Assembly (NCBI GenBank): GCA_025869365.1
Contig: JAOZVV010000187.1
Span: forward strand, 44,879-108,878
DNA from: Pseudonocardia sp.
GTDB taxonomy: Bacteria > Actinomycetota > Actinomycetes > Mycobacteriales > Pseudonocardiaceae
Reading direction: 5' to 3'
DNA: 64,000 nt
Below, piece after piece: positions 35,113 through 42,172 of the stretch. Under the pieces are notes generated by a model. The model was not told the origin of the DNA. It saw only the letters and a list, made by a program, of their open reading frames with translations, and did not search any database. How positions within the stretch are numbered: position 1 is the stretch's first letter; every line of letters begins with the position of its first letter. Both the position numbers and the translations under genes were made by a program.

Positions 35113-35207
35113 GGCCGTCCCGATGGGAAGATTGCCGGCGACGCGCGCGTTGGCATCGACAGGATCAGCGCACCACCATCTGCACGACAGCACCGAGGAG
35201 CTTTGAC

Positions 35208-36380
35208 ATGGCGCTACCGCCGCTCGTGGAGCCGGCCGCCGAACTGACCAAGGACGAGGTCGAGCGCTACAGCCGCCACCTCATCATCCCGGACGTGGGG
35301 ATGACCGGGCAGAAGCGGCTGAAGAACGCGAAGGTGCTGGTCGTCGGCGCGGGCGGGCTCGGTTCGCCCGCACTGCTGTACCTCGCCGCGGCGGGGGTCG
35401 GCACGCTCGGCATCGTCGAGTTCGACGAGGTGGACTCGTCCAACCTGCAGCGTCAGATCATCCACGGCCAGTCCGACGTGGGCCGCTCCAAGGCCCAGTC
35501 CGCCCGTGACTCGATCAAGGAGACGAACCCGTTCGTCGAGGTCCGGCTGCACGAGGTGCACCTGAACTCGTCGAACGTGATGGACATCTTCGCGGACTAC
35601 GACCTGATCCTGGACGGCACGGACAACTTCGCCACGCGGTACCTGGTGAACGACGCCGCGGTGCTGTCCGGCAAGCCGTACGTCTGGGGCTCGATCTTCC
35701 GTTTCGAGGGTCAGGCGTCGGTCTTCTGGGAGGACGCGCCCAACGGGCTCGGCCTGAACTACCGGGACCTCTACCCCGAGCCGCCGCCCGCCGGCATGGT
35801 GCCGTCGTGCGCCGAGGGAGGCGTGCTGGGCGTGCTCTGCGCGTCCATCGGCTCGATCATGGTCAACGAGGCGATCAAGCTGATCACCGGTATCGGCGAG
35901 CCGCTGCTCGGCCGGCTGATGGTCTACGACGCCCTCGAGATGAGCTACCGGACGGTCAAGATCCGCAAGGACCCGGCCACCGAGAAGATCACCGAGCTGA
36001 TCGACTACGACGCGTTCTGCGGCACCGTCTCCGACGACGCCCAGCAGGCCGCGGCCGGGAGCACGATCACGGCGCTCGAGCTCAAGGAGATGATCGACGC
36101 GGGCAAGGACTTCGCGCTGATCGACGTCCGTGAGCAGAACGAGTTCGAGATCGTCCGGATCCCGGGGTCGGTGCTCATCCCGAAGGACCGCATCCTCTCC
36201 GGCGAGGCGCTCTCCGAGCTGCCGCAGGACAAGCCGATCGTCCTGCACTGCAAGTCCGGCGCGCGCTCCGCGGAGTCGCTCGCGGTGCTGCACAAGGCCG
36301 GCTTCCGGGACGCGGTGCACGTCGGGGGCGGGGTGCTCGCCTGGGCCAAGCAGGTCGATCCCTCCCTGCCGACGTACTGA
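35208..36380 (+). CDS. moeZ: MoeZ: adenylyltransferase-sulfurtransferase (MoeB-rhodanese fusion)
   Basis: A 390-residue fusion that adenylates the C-terminus of ubiquitin-like sulfur carriers (MoaD, ThiS, CysO types) and hands them sulfur. Residues about 15-270 form the ThiF/MoeB fold with the nucleotide motif GAGGLGS (47-53), SNLQRQI and DGTDNFATRY. Residues about 285-390 are a rhodanese domain with the active cysteine C348 in HCKSGARS. ATG 35208 follows GAGGAG. It matches Rv3206c in mycobacterial order. It feeds molybdopterin, thiamine or cysteine routes; none of its carriers is in the window. Confidence 0.95.
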   Translation: MALPPLVEPAAELTKDEVERYSRHLIIPDVGMTGQKRLKNAKVLVVGAGGLGSPALLYLAAAGVGTLGIVEFDEVDSSNLQRQIIHGQSDVGRSKAQSARDSIKETNPFVEVRLHEVHLNSSNVMDIFADYDLILDGTDNFATRYLVNDAAVLSGKPYVWGSIFRFEGQASVFWEDAPNGLGLNYRDLYPEPPPAGMVPSCAEGGVLGVLCASIGSIMVNEAIKLITGIGEPLLGRLMVYDALEMSYRTVKIRKDPATEKITELIDYDAFCGTVSDDAQQAAAGSTITALELKEMIDAGKDFALIDVREQNEFEIVRIPGSVLIPKDRILSGEALSELPQDKPIVLHCKSGARSAESLAVLHKAGFRDAVHVGGGVLAWAKQVDPSLPTY

Positions 36381-36466
36381 CCCGCAGGGTCGCCCGGAAC
36401 TCAGGGGTCTCACGAACCGCCCGTTCTCCCGCACGAGGGAGGGCGGGCGGTGTCGTGTCGCCCCGA

Positions 36467-36519
36467 TTCAGGAAAGCCACATTCAGGTAGGCGCGCTTCA
36501 TGAATGTGGCTTTCCTGAA
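36467..36519. repeat. Dispersed palindrome, copy 1
   Basis: Arms 36467-36485 and 36501-36519 of 19 bases are perfect complements (TTCAGGAAAGCCACATTCA) around a 15-base loop containing GCGCGC. It lies 87 bases after the moeZ stop. The arms are shared with copies at 58598-58652 and 61444-61500; the loop differs. It probably serves as the moeZ terminator. Confidence 0.85.
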
Positions 36520-36914
36520 CCCGTGGGCAGCGTCGAGCGTTCGCGATCGTGAACGATTTCCGCGGCGGCCACCCGCGGTCTACTGTGCACTCTGTCACAT
36601 CCAGGCAACCTTTGGTCGCGGTCCGTGACGACGTGGGCCCGGCCGACCACGGTCCGTACCGGTGACGGTGTTATGTGACGCTGCGTGCTTCTGACCTGCG
36701 CGAACAGCTTCTTCTGGAGCAATGACAATCGATCACCGGCGTCGGTAGCCTCCGTTGCTCCGGGTGGATGACGGGTCCCGCCATCCCCTCGGGAATCAGG
36801 ACGAGGAGATCGGACCGCCGCGGTGTCGGGGGCGCGTGAGCGCCGCCACGGTGAACCCGACGGCGGTGTCGTGCTGCCCGCGCGCGCTGCCGGTGACTGC
36901 GATGGGGGTCGGCT
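36520..36914. other. Non-coding leader region ahead of the 829-residue protein gene
   Basis: About 395 bases without a credible frame. GTCACAT (36594-36600) and its complement ATGTGAC (36673-36679) could close a large stem. GGCAACCTTT at 36603-36612 is repeated at 51728-51737 before the GH16 gene and may be a shared promoter element. The region's length suggests a long structured leader, but I could not match it to a known riboswitch. Confidence 0.35.
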
Positions 36915-39404
36915 GTGGCGAACCAATTCGGGCCCGACGGTGTCCGACCTGACGGCTACGGGGGCTCGCGGTTGCGCCGCAGGTGCGCCCTGCCCGGCTG
37001 CGACGCCCTGGTCGAGGAGACCCCGGATCGTCCGGGCAAGATCTACTGCACCGCCGCGCACCGCCTCGCGGCCCGCCGGGAGAGGCGGGCCGCGGCACAG
37101 GCCGCCGGCGACGACCGCCTGACCGAGACGCTGCCCTGGCTGCGGGAGGCCCCGGAGCGCCCGCTGGTCCGGACGAGGGCGGTGCCCGCCCGGGTCGAGG
37201 CGCTCCCGGACGAGGAGCGCGAGCCCGAGCCGGCCGAGCTGCCGGGCGCCCGGTCGTCCTGGATGGCGGGTCTCGCGCGCCGCCGCCGCGCGATCGCGGT
37301 GCTCGGCGCCACCGCGGTGCTGGTCGGCGGGTACGCCCTGACGACGTCGGTGCCCCCGCTCGAGCCCTCCCCGCCCACGGTCACCGTGCCCGAGGGCACC
37401 ACGGACGAGGAGTGGGCGGAGCGGGCGCAGCTCGCGCTCGTCGCGGTGAACGAACAGCTGGACACGGTCAGCGAGACCGAGCGCACCTGGAACGCCGTCT
37501 CGGCCGCGCAGCCCGCCGGCACGACGACACCGGTGGCCGTGCAGCACCTGCTCGAACGCAGGCGCGTGCTCGAACAGCAGCGGACGACGCTGCAGTCCCA
37601 GCTGGAGACCTACCGCGAACTGGAGCGCACCTCCGACGAGCTGCGGCAGGCGGACAGCCGGCTCGGCGAGATCGAGAAGCTCCTCGAGGACACCCCCGCC
37701 CCGCCGTCGCGTTCCGCGGCGGACACGTCGTGGGCGACGGCGCTGTCGGAGCAGCGTGACCTGCGGGTGCGGCACCGCGACGCCGTGGCGAGCCAGGTGC
37801 AGAACCTGTCCGAGGGCGTCCGCACCGCCACCCGCAGCCCGCTGCCGAACGACGCGGACCGGACCGAGCGTGTCCGGGACGAGGTCCTCCGGCTCGCTCG
37901 CGACCCCGGGCCGACCCCGCCCTCGACCGGGGTGGACGAGCGCCCGTCGGTGGTGCAGGGCCGCGACGAGGACGAGAGCCGTCCGTCCGGCGAGGTCGGC
38001 ACGAGCGGACCGCCGGACCCGCGTGGCCCCGGGGACGACACCGAGGAGCAGCCGAGGGCGGACCGTCCCGGGGACACGCGCGCCCAGGGCACGGGCGCCG
38101 GGCGACAGGCCCGAGCCGGCGAGCAGCAGGGCCCACAGCGCGGCGGCGTGACCGGCGCGGTCTCGGGTGCGGTCGACGGCGTCGGGGGCGCGGTCGGGCT
38201 GAACGGGCAGGAGAACCGTGGTCGGCAGGCCGGCCGGGAGCAGGCCGATCGGAGTCAGGGCACGCAGCAGGGGGCGGGCAGGCCGGCCTCCGCAGGGAAG
38301 GGGTCCGGCGAGCAGGCGGGCGGGCAGCAGGGAGCCCGCCGTGGCGGGGTGACGGGCGCGGTGTCCGACACCGTCGACGGGGTCGGGGGTGCGCTGGGAC
38401 TGGACGGTGGCGCCCGGGCGGACGACGGCCAGCAGGGTCCGGGCCAGCAGGGTTCGGGCCAGCAGCGGGCAGGTCGGTCCTCGTCGGGCGCGCCTGCCTC
38501 GGGCGGGGCGCGGACCGGCCCCGACGCCGCCCCGGAGGCGTCCGGCCGGGCCGAGGCGAACCGCGGCTCGGGTGCGGGTGGTTCGAGCGGGGCCGCGGCG
38601 CTCACCCCGGCGACGGGGGCCGTCGGTGGGGCCGGTACGACTCCCGCCGGCGGTCCGGGCGACGAGGCCGGCACGGCCGGCCCGGCCACCGGGCGGCAGT
38701 CCGCGGGCGGGAACGGCGCCGAGCCGCGCGCCCGGGAGACGGGTCGCGCCACCGAGTCCGGCGGCATCGCCAGTGCGGCCGCAGGACCGATGATCCGCAC
38801 CATGACGGGGGGCGCGGCGGCCCCGGTGGTGGACGAGGCGTTGCGGCTGGCGGACCGCCGGATCCAGGAGGAGTTCGCCCGCCAGGCGGGCCCGCCGGGC
38901 GCCGGTGACTCCCGGGAGGCCGCACCGCAGGCGTCGGTGCCGAAGCAGACCCCCCGAACCACGGAGTCCCGAACCACGGAGTCCCGAACCACGGAGTCCC
39001 GAACCGCCGAGTCCGCCAACTCCGAGTCCGCCGACTCCGAGCCCCGGACCACCGAGTCCCGCGGTTCCCGGACACAGGGATCGGGGTCTTCGGGGTCCTC
39101 GGCGAGCCGGGACCAGGCCTCCCGCACCAGCACACAGGGCGCGGTGGACGGCGGACCGGCGGACAGCGGCGGCTCCGCTGCAGAGGATTCCAGGGGTGGC
39201 TCCTCGACCAGCCGCTCCACCGGGAGCGGCTCGGGCTCGGGCGGCGGCTCCTCGTCCGGGGACCAGGGCTCGGACGCCCGCGAACCCGACCAGCGGAGTT
39301 CGGGCGGCTCGGATACGGGGAGTGACGGCGGCGGTTCCGGCACCTACTCCGAGAAGCAGGTCCGGGACTACGCGGCAGCCATGGCGGCGAACCTCCCCGG
39401 CTGA
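36915..39404 (+). CDS. Zinc-finger, single-pass membrane protein with long repetitive tail
   Basis: An 829-residue protein of no recognised family. Residues 24-49 form a CxxxxC...CxxxH zinc finger (C24, C29, C45, H49). One membrane helix lies at about 126-146. Residues about 200-250 are a predicted coiled coil (LLERRRVLEQQRTTLQSQLE). From about 330 onward it is disordered and repetitive: two copies of RRGGVTGAVS.TVDGVGGALGL-type units near 408 and 475, Q/G-rich runs, and ESRTT pentapeptides near 680-700 from a 15-base DNA repeat. GTG 36915 has weak upstream signals. Topology suggests a cytoplasmic finger and an external tail rooted in the cell wall. Confidence 0.75.
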   Translation: MANQFGPDGVRPDGYGGSRLRRRCALPGCDALVEETPDRPGKIYCTAAHRLAARRERRAAAQAAGDDRLTETLPWLREAPERPLVRTRAVPARVEALPDEEREPEPAELPGARSSWMAGLARRRRAIAVLGATAVLVGGYALTTSVPPLEPSPPTVTVPEGTTDEEWAERAQLALVAVNEQLDTVSETERTWNAVSAAQPAGTTTPVAVQHLLERRRVLEQQRTTLQSQLETYRELERTSDELRQADSRLGEIEKLLEDTPAPPSRSAADTSWATALSEQRDLRVRHRDAVASQVQNLSEGVRTATRSPLPNDADRTERVRDEVLRLARDPGPTPPSTGVDERPSVVQGRDEDESRPSGEVGTSGPPDPRGPGDDTEEQPRADRPGDTRAQGTGAGRQARAGEQQGPQRGGVTGAVSGAVDGVGGAVGLNGQENRGRQAGREQADRSQGTQQGAGRPASAGKGSGEQAGGQQGARRGGVTGAVSDTVDGVGGALGLDGGARADDGQQGPGQQGSGQQRAGRSSSGAPASGGARTGPDAAPEASGRAEANRGSGAGGSSGAAALTPATGAVGGAGTTPAGGPGDEAGTAGPATGRQSAGGNGAEPRARETGRATESGGIASAAAGPMIRTMTGGAAAPVVDEALRLADRRIQEEFARQAGPPGAGDSREAAPQASVPKQTPRTTESRTTESRTTESRTAESANSESADSEPRTTESRGSRTQGSGSSGSSASRDQASRTSTQGAVDGGPADSGGSAAEDSRGGSSTSRSTGSGSGSGGGSSSGDQGSDAREPDQRSSGGSDTGSDGGGSGTYSEKQVRDYAAAMAANLPG

Positions 39405-39499
39405 GGACGTCCCGCGGACCGGGATTCCGGACGTCCCGCCGGCATCCTCCCCGCGTGGCGCCCGGAATCCCGGCGTCGACGCAGGTACCGTGCCCGATC

Positions 39500-40327
39500 G
39501 TGACGGCAGCACCCGTAGTCCCGACCAGCCAGGCCGCGAACGCCCTGCCCGACCACGTGCGCATCGCGTTCGGGGTGAAGGACGTCGAGCCCCGGCCCGT
39601 GGTGTGGGCAGGTCAGCGGGCCTGGCACTGCGGCGACGTCCTGCTGCGGCCGGTCGCGGACAACGCTGTCGCCGCGTGGTCCGCCGGGGTCCTGGACGGA
39701 CTCGAGGTCGAGGCGGTGCGGCTGGCCCGTCCGGTCCGGTCCTCGGACGGCCGCTGGGTGGTCGCCGGGTGGGCGGGTTCGCGGTTCCTCCAGGGATCCT
39801 CCGAACCGCGCCACGACGAGGTGATCTCCGCATCACTGCGCCTGCACGTCGCCACCTCGACGGTGACGCGCCCGCGCCTGCTCGACGACCGGGACGACCT
39901 GCTGTCCCGGTCCGCCGCCGCAGCGTTCGGCGAGCGGCGCCTCGCCCTCGACCCGGCGAGCGGCGGGGAGTTGTTCGAGCAGCTCGCGGCCCATCGGCGC
40001 GCGATCTCGCTGGCTCCGCAGGTGGTGCACGGCGAGCTGTTCGGGGCGGTGCTCTTCGACTCCGACGGCGTGCCCGCCGTCCTGGACCTCGTCCCGTTCT
40101 GGCGTCCGGCGGAGTGGGCGGCCGCGGTCGTCGCGATCGACGCCGTCGCCTGGGGCGGTGCGGACGAAGGCCTGCTGGACCGGTGGTCGCACCTCGACGA
40201 GTGGCCCCAGTCCCTGCTGCGCGCCGTGCTCTACCGGCTCGCGCTGCACGCCCAGCACCCGGACGCCTCCGCACGGAGCCTGCCCGGTCTCGAACGCGTG
40301 GCGGGCCTGGTCGGCGCCCACCTCTGA
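39500..40327 (+). CDS. TIGR02569-family protein (kinase-like fold)
   Basis: A 275-residue protein resembling the actinobacterial TIGR02569 family: HVRIAFGVKDVEPRPV, WAGSRFLQGSSEPRHDEVI, VVHGELFGAVLFD (aminoglycoside-phosphotransferase-like HGDL.. region with E replacing D), and DLVPFWRPAEWAAAVVAIDA. The ATP-binding lysine is not obvious, so catalysis is uncertain. GTG 39500 lies eight bases after TACCGT (39486-39491), a leaderless pattern; the frame extends upstream to 39455. A 41-bp tandem repeat follows its stop codon. I recall a homologue in the Rv3205c region. Confidence 0.78.
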   Translation: MTAAPVVPTSQAANALPDHVRIAFGVKDVEPRPVVWAGQRAWHCGDVLLRPVADNAVAAWSAGVLDGLEVEAVRLARPVRSSDGRWVVAGWAGSRFLQGSSEPRHDEVISASLRLHVATSTVTRPRLLDDRDDLLSRSAAAAFGERRLALDPASGGELFEQLAAHRRAISLAPQVVHGELFGAVLFDSDGVPAVLDLVPFWRPAEWAAAVVAIDAVAWGGADEGLLDRWSHLDEWPQSLLRAVLYRLALHAQHPDASARSLPGLERVAGLVGAHL

Positions 40328-40343
40328 CGAGCAGCCTCCTGGG

Positions 40344-40529
40344 CGCGTTGTGGCTCCACAACGCGGGTCACGCACCCTCCTGGCCGCGTTGTGGCTCCAT
40401 GACGCGGGTTACGCGCCGTCCTGGGCGCGTTGTGGCTCCATGACGCGGGTTGCGCGCCGTCCTGGGCGCGTTGTGGCTCCATGACGCGGGTTGCGCGCCG
40501 TCCTGGGCGCGTTGTGGCTCCATGACGCG
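40344..40529. repeat. 41-bp tandem repeat array, about 4.5 units
   Basis: CGCGTTGTGGCTCCA begins at 40344, 40385, 40426, 40467 and 40508, exactly 41 bases apart. In the first unit CGCGTTGTGG and CCACAACGCG form a perfect 10-bp-arm palindrome around CT; in the later units the right half is CCATGACGCG. It lies between the TIGR02569 gene and the narK promoter. The units lack the unique spacers of CRISPR. It may be a terminator array or a protein-binding array. Confidence 0.88.
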
Positions 40530-40582
40530 AGCCTCACGCTCCCTGTGTGGGCGATGTGATCTCACACTGCACCTCACCGCAC

Positions 40583-40609
40583 GTGAGAACCGATTTCCCT
40601 CGGCGTCAC
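40583..40609. promoter_or_regulatory. Weak GlnR-like motif upstream of narK
   Basis: Read on the minus strand, GTGAC (40605-40609), GGAAA (40594-40598) and CTCAC (40583-40587) are spaced by six bases each, which resembles the GTnAC-n6-GAAAC layout of GlnR boxes, though GGAAA is shifted from GAAAC by one base. The rest of the 361-base gap holds the 41-bp array and the narK leader. Confidence 0.3.
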
Positions 40610-40688
40610 ACGGGGCCACGGCGGGGTAACGAGCCCTTCCTACGGTCTGCGCATTCCCCTGAATGCGACAGACCCACTGGAGGACCGC

Positions 40689-42104
40689 GTGACAGCCACG
40701 GCAGAAGAATCGACGGGCACGACGGGCGGTGACGAGACCGGCACCGTGAACCGTGGCCCTGTGCAGGGTCGCTGGATCTCCCACTGGGAGCCCGAGGACC
40801 CGGGCTTCTGGGAGCGCACCGGGCGGGGGATCGCGAACCGGAACCTCTGGGCGTCGATCTTCGTGGAGCACGTCGGTTTCTCCGTCTGGACCCTCTGGTC
40901 GGTGTTCGTGCTGTTCATGGGTCCGGAGTACGGCGTGGACGCGGCCGGGAAGTTCTTCCTCGGCGCCACCGCCACGCTCGTCGGCGCGATCCTGCGGGTT
41001 CCCTACACCTTCGCCGTGGCGCGCTTCGGCGGCCGGAACTGGACGGTCGTCAGCGGCGCCCTGCTGCTGATCCCGACGGTCGCGGCCGCGTTCGTGCTCC
41101 AGCCCGGCACGCCGTACGCGGTGTTCGTGCTGATGGCGGCGCTGGCCGGTGTCGGTGGCGGCAACTTCGCGTCGTCGATGACGAACATCAACACCTTCTT
41201 CCCCGAGGGCCGCAAGGGGACCGCGCTCGGGCTCAACGCGGGCGGCGGGAACCTCGGCGTCGCGGTCATCCAACTGATCGCGCTGCTGGTCATCGCCACC
41301 GCCGGAGCGGGCTCGCCCAAGATCCTGCTGATGGTCTACATCCCGCTGATCGTGATCTGCGCGGTCGTCGCGGCGCTGTACATGGAGAACATCTCCAGCG
41401 TCAGCAACGACAAGGGCGCCATGCGGCTGGCCCTGCGCGAGAAGGACACCGGCATCATGTCCTTCCTCTACATTGGCACCTTCGGCTCGTTCATCGGCTA
41501 CAGCTTCGCCTTCGGCCTCGTGCTGCAGACCCAATTCGGCCGCACCCCGCTGCAGGCCGCGGCGGTCACCTTCATCGGCCCGCTGCTCGGCTCCTTCATC
41601 CGCCCGCTCGGCGGGTACCTGGCGGACCGCCTCGGCGGCGCCCGGGTGAGCCAGTGGAACTTCGTGCTGATGGCCGTCGCCGCACTGGTCTGCATCCTCG
41701 CGTCCGGGTCCGACTCGCTCGCCCTGTTCACGCTGGGCTTCATCCTGCTGTTCGTGTTCTCGGGCATCGGGAACGGGTCGACGTACAAGATGATCCCGGC
41801 GATCTTCCGCCGCCAGGCGCTCGGCCGGATCGCCGACGGCGCGGACCGGACGAGCACGATGCTGCACGCCCGCCGCGTCTCCGGTGCCGCGATCGGCCTG
41901 ATCTCCGCGGTCGGCGCCCTCGGCGGCCTGGCGATCAACCTGGCGTTCCGGCAGTCCTTCGCCGCGACGAAGAGCGGAGTCCCGGCCTTCTGGGCCTTCC
42001 TCGCCTTCTACCTGGTCTGCGCCGCCGTCACCTACTCGGTCTACGCGAAGCAGAAGGCGACGGTCGAGACCGCGCCGGACCAGCCCGCGCTCGCCCGCGT
42101 CTGA
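40689..42104 (+). CDS. narK: nitrate/nitrite transporter NarK (MFS)
   Basis: A 471-residue major-facilitator transporter with about 12 membrane helices. Nitrate-porter motifs: GVGGGNFASSMTNINTFFPE and GLNAGGGNLGVA, followed by the second nitrate signature region FSGIGNGSTYKMIP in the C-terminal half. A 50-residue polar N-terminus precedes helix 1. GTG 40689 has GGAGG upstream. It is the first gene of the cluster narK-nirB-nirD-hemD fusion-cbiX and would import nitrate or exchange it for nitrite. No assimilatory nitrate reductase gene is in the window. Confidence 0.94.
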   Translation: MTATAEESTGTTGGDETGTVNRGPVQGRWISHWEPEDPGFWERTGRGIANRNLWASIFVEHVGFSVWTLWSVFVLFMGPEYGVDAAGKFFLGATATLVGAILRVPYTFAVARFGGRNWTVVSGALLLIPTVAAAFVLQPGTPYAVFVLMAALAGVGGGNFASSMTNINTFFPEGRKGTALGLNAGGGNLGVAVIQLIALLVIATAGAGSPKILLMVYIPLIVICAVVAALYMENISSVSNDKGAMRLALREKDTGIMSFLYIGTFGSFIGYSFAFGLVLQTQFGRTPLQAAAVTFIGPLLGSFIRPLGGYLADRLGGARVSQWNFVLMAVAALVCILASGSDSLALFTLGFILLFVFSGIGNGSTYKMIPAIFRRQALGRIADGADRTSTMLHARRVSGAAIGLISAVGALGGLAINLAFRQSFAATKSGVPAFWAFLAFYLVCAAVTYSVYAKQKATVETAPDQPALARV

Positions 42105-42172
42105 CCCGCAGCGTCCGACCCGCAGCGTCTGACCCGCACCGCACGAACGCGCGGAGAACAGAGGAGAAACCC

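Noticed and set aside
36520..36914. Possible c-di-AMP or other riboswitch ahead of the 829-residue protein gene.
   Set aside because: The region is long and stem-rich, but I could not match any conserved riboswitch core. An Infernal/Rfam scan would decide; a significant hit would reinstate it.
36498..40361. A 1287-codon open frame on the minus strand.
   Set aside because: It is the antisense shadow of the 829-residue protein gene and its neighbour; its composition is R/P/G noise without domains. The same holds for long minus frames at 2269-4341, 9753-12218 and 52730-56350.
40344..40529. CRISPR array suggested by regular 41-bp repeats.
   Set aside because: The whole period is repeated sequence, so there are no spacers.
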